A stretch of 64,000 bases of DNA, taken from positions 62,001 through 126,000 of the forward strand of contig NZ_LIQI01000006.1 in the NCBI RefSeq assembly GCF_001418105.1, written 5' to 3'. The notes under the pieces were generated by a model. The model was not told the origin of the DNA and did not search any database. It saw only the letters and a program-made list of their open reading frames with translations. A program made the position numbers and the translations under genes. Within the stretch, counting starts at the first letter, position 1; each line of letters begins with the position of its first letter. The stretch is from Lacinutrix himadriensis. GTDB taxonomy: Bacteria > Bacteroidota > Bacteroidia > Flavobacteriales > Flavobacteriaceae. Positions 25,421-32,528 of the stretch are shown piece by piece.

Positions 25421-26963
25421 CTGTTAGTTTTAGTTTTACTGTGTTATCATTATCATCAAAATACTGAATAAGCTTAGGTTTAGAGCCTTCGAGTAGTTTG
25501 AAAACTTCTATTTTCAATTGTTCATGGTCTAACCATACATTTCTGTTCTTATATCTTGAAACATAATCAGTAATAAAATCTTGATATGTTCCTTGGTTAT
25601 ATTTAAAATGCTCAATTAATGCAATTTTAAAATGAAGTGGCGAACTATTGTTTATTTCACCCTTCAAAAGTGAATCTGATGAGTTCTCTTTTGGTTTGGG
25701 TTCGTCAATATAATTTTCGTCTAACTTAGATTTTTTATTTTTTTCTTTTAAAAGCGCATCCATTTCTCTTTTAAAATCTTCTGGAGTCTCATTTGGACTG
25801 TCTGAAAAATATTTTGTCTCTCTTAATAATACTTCACTTAAATCCAACTCTCCTTTAAAAGCTTTTTGGCTTATACTACCATATAAGTTTTCTAGTTCTC
25901 GTAAATGGGTTTGATAGCCTTGTTTAATAGAGTCAACTTTTTTTACAATTTCAACAAACTTTTTTTGTAGTTCAAGAGGTGGAACTATGCATTTAATTTT
26001 TTTTACTTCACTTATATTTATTCTTTTTACAGTTGCTCCAATTGTTCTTCGCATTATCATATGTTGTATATAATCAGACCTTATAGAGGCCCATAAATAC
26101 ACAGGTAACACTTTTGAACAATCAACTCTCAACATCATAACTCTTTGTCCAAGACTTATATTTAAATTTTCTGGAATTATAGCAGCGTCACCAACGGTGC
26201 CTTCTCTCGCAAAAATAATATCATTGTGTTCTGGTCTTAACCTTTCAATTCTTTTAACATACACATCTTCATTTGTATATTTCATAGAAGACCAATCGAT
26301 TGTCCCATTCTTAATTTCTGAAGTCCTAATACAAGGATAATCCGTTATTTTGTCGATGTATTTTGGCGTACTATGTGGACAATCTACTATGTTAATACAT
26401 AAACTATTAATAGTAGATGTTTTGTAATTTAAAGGGTTAGAATTCAAATCACCAAACATCTCCAAAAAAGTAGACTTCAACAACTCATCTAATAACGCAA
26501 TACTTTCTTTACGTTTTTCTATTAAACTTTCACAATTAGATAAAACTTGTGCTATGCGTTTTTGGTCTGTAACGGATTCAGGGAAATTTAGTTTTTTATT
26601 TTTTATAAATTTGAAATGCCTCGAATAACCAGCACTTGGAATATCTAAACTTCTTAAATAATAATACGTAAATAATGGGTTGAGCTTATCTTTATTTACG
26701 TGAAGAACTTTTACACCATCTGCACCAATTGCAAAAGGAAAATCTACATATTTTAATATTCTAGTGTGATCACCAAAAATTATAACAGGCTCACCTAAAT
26801 AGTTAATATCTTCCTTATTATTGGTATATCCAGCTATATATTCTTGACCTTGATCTACTATAGGAAATTCACCATTAGTTAAGAACTTACTTTTGTGAAT
26901 TTTAGTAAATTTCGAGGTCTTATCAGAAATTACTTTTAAAAAAGATTCATTTATTATTCTCAT
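25401..26963 (-). CDS. hsdS: Type I restriction-modification specificity subunit with C-terminal extension
   Basis: 520 residues. Two target-recognition domains, each followed by the long coiled-coil helix: the first ends with TDQKRIAQVLSNCESLIEKRKE...LLDELLKSTFLEMFGD, the second with PPLELQKKFVEIVKKVDSIKQ...ELENLYGSISQKAFKGEL. This is the normal end of HsdS near residue 380. About 139 further residues (382-520) form a charged linker (KEKNKKSKLDENYIDEPKPK) and a small helical/strand module (HFKIALIEHFKYNQGTYQDF). It abuts hsdM with no gap and overlaps the AAA gene by 20 bp. The tail may dock other operon products; that is inference. Confidence 0.92.
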   Translation of the reverse strand: MRIINESFLKVISDKTSKFTKIHKSKFLTNGEFPIVDQGQEYIAGYTNNKEDINYLGEPVIIFGDHTRILKYVDFPFAIGADGVKVLHVNKDKLNPLFTYYYLRSLDIPSAGYSRHFKFIKNKKLNFPESVTDQKRIAQVLSNCESLIEKRKESIALLDELLKSTFLEMFGDLNSNPLNYKTSTINSLCINIVDCPHSTPKYIDKITDYPCIRTSEIKNGTIDWSSMKYTNEDVYVKRIERLRPEHNDIIFAREGTVGDAAIIPENLNISLGQRVMMLRVDCSKVLPVYLWASIRSDYIQHMIMRRTIGATVKRINISEVKKIKCIVPPLELQKKFVEIVKKVDSIKQGYQTHLRELENLYGSISQKAFKGELDLSEVLLRETKYFSDSPNETPEDFKREMDALLKEKNKKSKLDENYIDEPKPKENSSDSLLKGEINNSSPLHFKIALIEHFKYNQGTYQDFITDYVSRYKNRNVWLDHEQLKIEVFKLLEGSKPKLIQYFDDNDNTVKLKLTDEAFKA

Positions 26964-28598
26964 CTAAAACAATTCCTTTAATTCATTCAATCCTTCAGAA
27001 ATCTCTTGCTCTAAACCTTTTTCAATGACCTCTCCGTTAGCATTAAACTTTCCTAATAATTTTTCTAAAATTACATCTGGTTTTTCGTATTTTATTTCTT
27101 CAAAATTTTCAACTTTATAACGAGAGAAACTTAAATCGTAACCTTCGGCTTTAATCTCTTTTTTAGGCACAAAAAAGTGTTTTATGTTTTTTCGGTCGTT
27201 TTCTTGTTTAGGATCTCTTGTTTTGTAGTTGGTAATGATGTCTTGTAAATCTCCATAATCATTATTACCCTCGTTATCTTTTAGTTTAGCACGTTTATCA
27301 TCTAGAGAACGACCATCGTTTTCCATATCGTAAAACCAAACGTTTTCGGTTTCGCCACCTTTTGTAAAAATTAAAATAGCTGTACTTACACCTGCATACG
27401 GTTTAAAAACTCCACTTGGCATGGTAACAACTGCTTTCAGTTCCGATTTTTCAATCATTAATTTTCTAGCCTCTACAAAAGCTTTACCAGAACCAAATAA
27501 GACGCCTTGCGGTATAACAATACCAGCAGTTCCTCCCATTTTAAGCATGTTGTAAATACGCTCTATAAATAGTAATTCCGTTTTGGTGGTTTTAAGGCTT
27601 AACTCTTCGTGTATATCCCCTTTATCTACACTTCCTGTAAATGGTGGATTTGCTAATACCACATCGTATTCGCTAGTTTCAAAGTAGCTTTTACTTAACG
27701 TATCTTTATAATCTATTTGTGGACTTTCTATACCATGCATCATCAGGTTCATTAAACCTAAACGCACCATGGTTTGGTCTATATCATAGCCTTGTAAACT
27801 ACTACCTAAAATTTCTTTAACATCTTCGGTTAATAATGCGCTACGGCTACTGCGTATAAAACCATCTTCGTCTGGTTGTTGTTTCTCTTTTTCTTTATCT
27901 AACTGTGTTACCATATATTGGTAAGCACCTAATAAAAAACCACCTGTACCACAAGCAGGATCTGCAATACGTTGTCCTAATTTTGGGTTTACCAATTCAG
28001 CCAATAATTTAATGATATGTCTTGGCGTTCTAAACTGTCCGTTTTTACCTGCAGAAGCAATTTCACTTAATAACATCTCATAAACGTCACCTTGAATGTC
28101 TTGAAAATCTTGACCATTTTCGTTGGCATCTTTTTCCATAAGGTCAAAGATTTCATCAATACTTATAACTGCTTCGTATAATAATGTTGGTTTAGGTATA
28201 ATAAATACAGCATTAGCCATGTGTTTTACGAATGGTGAATCAGCAGTATCTAATGTTTTAATAAATGGAAAAACTTTAGTTTGAACCAGCTCCAGCATTT
28301 CTACTGCGGGTATGTGCTTAAATGCGCTCCAACGTAGTTTTTGTTTATCTATTCCATTCTGTTTTTTTTCTTTATCCTCTTTTGTTGCATAAAATATACC
28401 ATCAAACTTTGGTGTAAAATCTCTCCAATCTTTATTTGCTTCATTTGTCAGTTCATTTTCATCTAATTTTTTCATAAACAGCAAATAGGTAATTTGCTCT
28501 ATGGCTGTTAGTGGGTTTGAAATTCCACCAGACCAAAATTTACTCCAAAGATCATTTATTTTTGATGCAATTTGTGGATTGCTATTTATTAAGCTCAT
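26964..28598 (-). CDS. hsdM: Type I restriction-modification N6-adenine methyltransferase
   Basis: 544 residues: N-terminal HsdM helical domain (NDLWSKFWSGGISNPLTAIEQITYLLFMKKLDE), the SAM-binding motif I ADPACGTGGF (212-221), catalytic motif IV NPPF (317-320), and a C-terminal dimer region. It methylates adenine within the sequence specified by HsdS and protects host DNA. One base separates it from hsdR and none from hsdS, so R, M and S are one transcript. Confidence 0.96.
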   Translation of the reverse strand: MSLINSNPQIASKINDLWSKFWSGGISNPLTAIEQITYLLFMKKLDENELTNEANKDWRDFTPKFDGIFYATKEDKEKKQNGIDKQKLRWSAFKHIPAVEMLELVQTKVFPFIKTLDTADSPFVKHMANAVFIIPKPTLLYEAVISIDEIFDLMEKDANENGQDFQDIQGDVYEMLLSEIASAGKNGQFRTPRHIIKLLAELVNPKLGQRIADPACGTGGFLLGAYQYMVTQLDKEKEKQQPDEDGFIRSSRSALLTEDVKEILGSSLQGYDIDQTMVRLGLMNLMMHGIESPQIDYKDTLSKSYFETSEYDVVLANPPFTGSVDKGDIHEELSLKTTKTELLFIERIYNMLKMGGTAGIVIPQGVLFGSGKAFVEARKLMIEKSELKAVVTMPSGVFKPYAGVSTAILIFTKGGETENVWFYDMENDGRSLDDKRAKLKDNEGNNDYGDLQDIITNYKTRDPKQENDRKNIKHFFVPKKEIKAEGYDLSFSRYKVENFEEIKYEKPDVILEKLLGKFNANGEVIEKGLEQEISEGLNELKELF

Positions 28599-28599
28599 A

Positions 28600-31389
28600 T
28601 TAGGCTACAAATTTTTCTGTTAATGTTAGAATGTCTTTTATTTCGTTTGGCGAAAATACGCCACGTATTCCTTTTGAGTGAATAATTGTAAAAGGCGCTT
28701 GTATTAAATCGCGTTTTTCAATAGAACCATGTTCTATAATATAATTTTTTAGCAAGTTTAAAAATTCTATTTGTCTTGTGGTTAAATAGGTGTGTTCTGT
28801 AATAAATTGCTGTACTGCTTTAGTAACTTGATCATCAAACCTTTCTAAAACCTCTATACCCAGAATGTGCTTTATAAACTGAATGAATTTTGCTTTTTGA
28901 TGATTGTATACTTTACGTAATAAAGCTTCCGTTATATGTGGATCTGCATCGTGTAATTCTTCCGCTAAAGCATTGGCTTCCTCTTCTGTAATGGTTTTAC
29001 CTTCTTTTAGTTTTTGTAAAACGGTATTACGTTCTGTGAGCTCTTTTACTTTAGCTTCTACCATTTCTCTATATTTAGAGATGCTTACTGCTTCGTTTTC
29101 TGGACCAAACTCTACCATTTCTTTGGTTTTTAAAACGTCCTCTAAATTTAGTCTCGTTGCTCCCAAAGGTAATGTAGTTGGTTCTCTAAAATGTATTAAT
29201 GGTGCAATAGTTTCAGCCAAAACATCGAAACCAGTATCTGTAACTGTACTCCAAAAATGATTGGTTACTATTTGATTAATATAGGTTTTATGTTTTGCAA
29301 CGCTATTAATAGTTAAAGGTAATTCGCCAACAATATTGATAATATTTTCTTTAAGTGTATCAAACTGCTCTGTTTCTTCCGCTAAATGAGCTATTGAAAC
29401 TTCTAAGACGTCTTTTTCAAAGCGCATGGCTTTAAAGTTGACTTGTGAAACAGTTCTGAATAATGGCTTTATATTATCTCTTAAAAATGCTATATTTTTT
29501 GCGCTTAGATTTTTCCAAAATTCTAGAGATTCTAACAAAGCAATATCTGACCTAGAATCTTGAATGACCACGGATTTTTTTGGTAATTCTGAAATCTGTT
29601 CTCTAAGCTTATTTATTTCTTTTACAGCAATTTCTCTTTCGTCTAATTCTAAAGCGAGTTCAATTTTATCTAAACGTAATCCAAAGTATCGAACAGGTAA
29701 TGGTATTTGTGCTTTTAATTCTTTTCCTTTTGGGTTTAATTTGAAATATTCAAAATTATCCCAACTGTCTAATATTAAAAAATTATCTTTTTCTGGACAC
29801 CACGGTTTTATTTTGGTTGGTTCTAGCAATCTTGTACCACGACCAATCATTTGCCAAAATTTAGTATAAGAATACACAGGCTTTGCGAATACTAGATTGA
29901 CTAATTCTCTAACATCAATTCCTGTATCTAGCATATCTACACTAATAGCAATTCTAGGCATATTGTTATTCGTAAATTGGTGTAGTAATCCACCTTTACC
30001 ATAGACTCTAGAATCATCTGACACCATTACTTTAGCTAATTCTCCAGTATATTCAGGATATAGCGCATCAAATATTTCTTCTATACGTCTTGCGTGTGCT
30101 TTTGTTGAACAAAAGAAAATAGTTTTACCAGGAAGTACACCATCAGGATCTTTTATAGATTCCTCCATAAACTCCTTAACAATAGTAACGTTTGTGCCTT
30201 TATTTATAACGGCTTTTTCAAGTTCTGTACCTTCAAAGTTTATTTCAGCAACTTCTTTACCTTGCAGAATCAATCGTTTTTGGTCTTCTAAACTGATTGT
30301 TCTTTTACTAATTCCTTCTTCTTGAAACTTCGTTTGAATTTTCATTACCTGAAAATTGCTCAAATAAGGTGGAATATTATTTACTGCTTCTTCATAAGAA
30401 TAAGCAAACGTTGGTAAGCCATCTTCACACTCAAATAACTTGAAGGTGTTATGGTCTATTACATCTGTTGGTGTTGCTGTTAATCCTAATGTTATAGTAT
30501 TGAAATAATCTAGCACTTCCCCATAAGTATTGTAAATAGATCGATGACTTTCATCTACCACTATTAAATCAAAAAAATGAGGCGATAATGTGTTTAATTC
30601 ATCTCTAACAATGTTTAACATTGTTGGATAGGTTGAAACATAAATACGTCTATCTGTTGCTATATTTTTTTCTCCAACTTTTGGCCAAGTGGGTTCATTA
30701 GGTAAATGTTCTTTAAATGCTTCTAATGCTTGATTACGAAGTGCAATTCTATCTACTAAAAACAATACTCGTTCTGCCCAATGTGATCGCATTAAAGCAT
30801 CAACTAAGGCTATACAAGTTCTTGTCTTACCAGTTCCTGTAGCCATTACTAATAAAAACATTTTGCGTTTTCTTTCAATGCCTTCCATTACGGAACGAAT
30901 GGCTTGAATTTGATAGTCACGTCCTGCAATATCAGTATTGATTAATTCTGATTCTAATGGCTTTCTATTTTTTCTAATGTATAAATAGCGATCTAAGTCA
31001 TCTCGTTTAGGGAAGCCAATTACTTTTCTTGGTGGATAATTTCCTATATCCCAAAAGTAAATATCATGTCCATTAGCATAAAAACAAAAGGGTAATTCTC
31101 CTCCTGATTCCTTTTGAATATTTAAGCAGTATTGTTTTGCTTGTTCTCTTCCTATTTCAGCATCTGTTGAGGATTTCTTTGCTTCTACAACAGCTAAAGC
31201 TTTTCCGTTTTTACCTAAAAGTACGTAATCGCTAAATTGAGTGGTATCGTATTTAGAATTTGGTTCTTTAACAGATTGATCTTTACTTATATTATACTCA
31301 ATGACTACTTGAGATTGGTCATTAATATTCCAGCCAGCTTCGAGAAGTTGGTTATCGATTAAATCTTTTCTTGTTTGTTTTTCGTTCAA
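28600..31389 (-). CDS. hsdR: Type I restriction endonuclease subunit R (EcoEI-like)
   Basis: 929 residues: N-terminal PD-(D/E)XK nuclease with Asp54 and Glu69-x-Lys71 (FSDYVLLGKNGKALAVVEAKK); superfamily 2 translocase with Walker A ATGTGKT (183-189), DESH (279-282), LTATPTD, and motif VI MIGRGTRLL; and a C-terminal helical EcoEI_R_C-type domain (HHAEEL-like heptads, ending PNEIKDILTLTEKFVA). It translocates and cuts DNA lacking host methylation. The only plausible start is TTG at 31389, since in-frame TAA lies shortly upstream and the next ATG is at residue 168. It is the first gene of the seven-gene operon; upstream is ~900 bp of repeat-rich non-coding DNA. Confidence 0.95.
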   Translation of the reverse strand: MNEKQTRKDLIDNQLLEAGWNINDQSQVVIEYNISKDQSVKEPNSKYDTTQFSDYVLLGKNGKALAVVEAKKSSTDAEIGREQAKQYCLNIQKESGGELPFCFYANGHDIYFWDIGNYPPRKVIGFPKRDDLDRYLYIRKNRKPLESELINTDIAGRDYQIQAIRSVMEGIERKRKMFLLVMATGTGKTRTCIALVDALMRSHWAERVLFLVDRIALRNQALEAFKEHLPNEPTWPKVGEKNIATDRRIYVSTYPTMLNIVRDELNTLSPHFFDLIVVDESHRSIYNTYGEVLDYFNTITLGLTATPTDVIDHNTFKLFECEDGLPTFAYSYEEAVNNIPPYLSNFQVMKIQTKFQEEGISKRTISLEDQKRLILQGKEVAEINFEGTELEKAVINKGTNVTIVKEFMEESIKDPDGVLPGKTIFFCSTKAHARRIEEIFDALYPEYTGELAKVMVSDDSRVYGKGGLLHQFTNNNMPRIAISVDMLDTGIDVRELVNLVFAKPVYSYTKFWQMIGRGTRLLEPTKIKPWCPEKDNFLILDSWDNFEYFKLNPKGKELKAQIPLPVRYFGLRLDKIELALELDEREIAVKEINKLREQISELPKKSVVIQDSRSDIALLESLEFWKNLSAKNIAFLRDNIKPLFRTVSQVNFKAMRFEKDVLEVSIAHLAEETEQFDTLKENIINIVGELPLTINSVAKHKTYINQIVTNHFWSTVTDTGFDVLAETIAPLIHFREPTTLPLGATRLNLEDVLKTKEMVEFGPENEAVSISKYREMVEAKVKELTERNTVLQKLKEGKTITEEEANALAEELHDADPHITEALLRKVYNHQKAKFIQFIKHILGIEVLERFDDQVTKAVQQFITEHTYLTTRQIEFLNLLKNYIIEHGSIEKRDLIQAPFTIIHSKGIRGVFSPNEIKDILTLTEKFVA

Positions 31390-31520
31390 AGAAACTTTAT
31401 CAAGTTAGCCATTCGTAAAAATAGAAATTCTTACAAAAGGATTACAACATTTACTTTGTTATTATTAATTTTCTAGGGAGATTTTAAATATATAACCTTT
31501 TTATAAACTTCGTTTGTAAT

Positions 31521-32049
31521 ACATCGAAAAAATTAAAGAATAATCGTACCTCAAACATAAGCCAATTACAAAACAGAACCTTACGGAAAACCGTAAACAA
31601 ACAGAAAACAATTATTTTAAAAACCGTAAAAAACGGTATAAGCAAAAGAATCACGCGAATTAGACATTAAGAAAACTGTAAAAAACGGTATCTAAACAGA
31701 TTACCAAAAACTAACCCAAAAGTAAAAACGCTAAAAAACGTTTACCGTTTGTTACCGTTTTTTTGATTCCTGATTACATGAAATAAATACATCTAAAATA
31801 TTTAAAGAATAATTACACATAAAACAATTAAAAAATAGAACCTTACGATAAACCGTAAACAAACAGAAAACAATTATTTTAAAAACCGTAAAAAACGGTA
31901 TAAGCAAAAGAATCACGCGAATTAGACATTAAAAAAACGGCAAAAAACGGTATCTAAACAGATTACCCAAAAAAGAACCAAAAAGTAAAAACGGTAAAAA
32001 ACAATTACCGTTTTTTACCGTTTTTTTTTATTCCTGATTATATGAAATA
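31521..32049 (+). repeat. Two tandem ~265-bp imperfect repeats rich in ACCGTTTTTT/AAAAAACGGT
   Basis: Copy 1 is about 31521-31788 and copy 2 about 31789-32049 (period ~268 bp), largely identical. Each contains several short inverted repeats of the form ACCGT-A5/6-ACGGT and ends with two or more tandem ACCGTTTTTT units, then TTCCTGATTA. The stretch is non-coding on both strands. With the sequence to 32317 it fills the >900-bp gene-free right end of the island; it could be a replication, transfer or recombination locus. Confidence 0.8.
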
Positions 32050-32166
32050 TAAACCTATTTATAGGATTTGTAATATTGCTTAAGAAAGCGTTAAATGAAA
32101 TCTAACTATATTTTATTCTAAATAGCATATAAAAAGGATAAAAAATCCTGTTATTTTTTTTATTCC

Positions 32167-32256
32167 AGTTCACCCTCTTTACCGTTTTTTTTATACATTA
32201 GCATTACAATATTTAACAACAAAAGTGAACACAAAACTGAACACGTTTTTGAACAC
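32167..32256 (+). repeat. Right arm-type sites: AGTTCAC, ACCGTTTTTTTT and three TGAACAC
   Basis: AGTTCAC at 32167, ACCGTTTTTTTTAT from 32181 and TGAACAC at 32226, 32238 and 32250 (12-bp period) copy the order, orientation and spacing of the left-end set at 9203-9286, although the flanking DNA is different and non-coding here. The block ends 61 bp before the attR core. Confidence 0.65.
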
Positions 32257-32317
32257 GATTTTACATATTAAGCGCTGGGAAGCCCTATAAACAGGATTTT
32301 TGAAAATTTTTATTAAA

Positions 32318-32361
32318 ATTCATAACCCAGAGGTCACGAGTTCAAATCTCGTTCTCGCTAC
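32318..32361 (+). repeat. attR: 44-bp copy of the tRNA-Met 3' end
   Basis: Identical to 9129-9172. The 5' half of the tRNA is absent (upstream is AT-rich island DNA), so this is not a functional tRNA. It is directly followed by the original tRNA terminator. Confidence 0.93.
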
Positions 32362-32362
32362 T

Positions 32363-32396
32363 AAAAAAGCTCTTATTAACTTAAGAGCTTTTTTTA
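32363..32396 (+). terminator. Original tRNA-Met terminator, now separated by the island
   Basis: Stem AAGCTCTTA / TAAGAGCTT with a short loop, preceded by A-run and followed by seven T, starting two bases after the att repeat. Before integration it would have ended the tRNA transcript. Confidence 0.85.
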
Positions 32397-32421
32397 TACC
32401 TAAACATCTCTGTTTTTACAC

Positions 32422-32454
32422 TTTATCGGTTTTAATTGCACTTTATAGATATTT
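32422..32454 (+). promoter_or_regulatory. Shared T9SS-cargo upstream element A
   Basis: TATCGG, 15-bp spacer, ATAGATATTT; same 33-bp ungapped layout as elements at 34651, 36499, 41648, 44424, 50599 and 51710. The start codon of the following gene is 75 bp downstream. Confidence 0.65.
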
Positions 32455-32528
32455 CAATAAAAAATGTCCTATATTAGTGAGCGAGATAAATTATAATAAT
32501 TTTAGTCCAAATTTTAAAACTCCAAATC

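Larger units (their letters stand above)
9129..32361. mobile_element. 23.2-kb tRNA-Met genomic island (integrative element)
   Basis: Bounded by the exact 44-bp att repeats, with a tyrosine integrase starting 55 bp inside the left end. Cargo in order: integrase and partner gene, damage-tolerance cassette (SRAP, DnaE-like, DinB, XRE), WYL regulator with decayed genes, and a seven-gene restriction operon (McrC, McrB, HNH, AAA, HsdS, HsdM, HsdR). The right ~900 bp is non-coding and repeat-rich. No relaxase, conjugation or phage structural gene is present, so it would depend on other elements for transfer. Excision at the repeats would rejoin the tRNA with the terminator now found at 32363-32396, supporting the proposed ends. 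Confidence 0.92.

Noticed and set aside
31521-32049. CRISPR array
   Set aside because: Only two long repeats in direct tandem, without unique spacers of constant length and without cas genes.
32167-32256. Remnant of a second integrase gene start
   Set aside because: It shares the repeat pattern with the integrase 5' end, but lies inside the att core rather than beyond it, lacks an ATG (reads ATA) and keeps the 12-bp repeat spacing without coding similarity; arm sites explain it better.
32318-32361. A second tRNA-Met gene
   Set aside because: Only the 3' part from the anticodon loop onward is present; the acceptor 5' strand and D arm are absent, so it is the attR copy.
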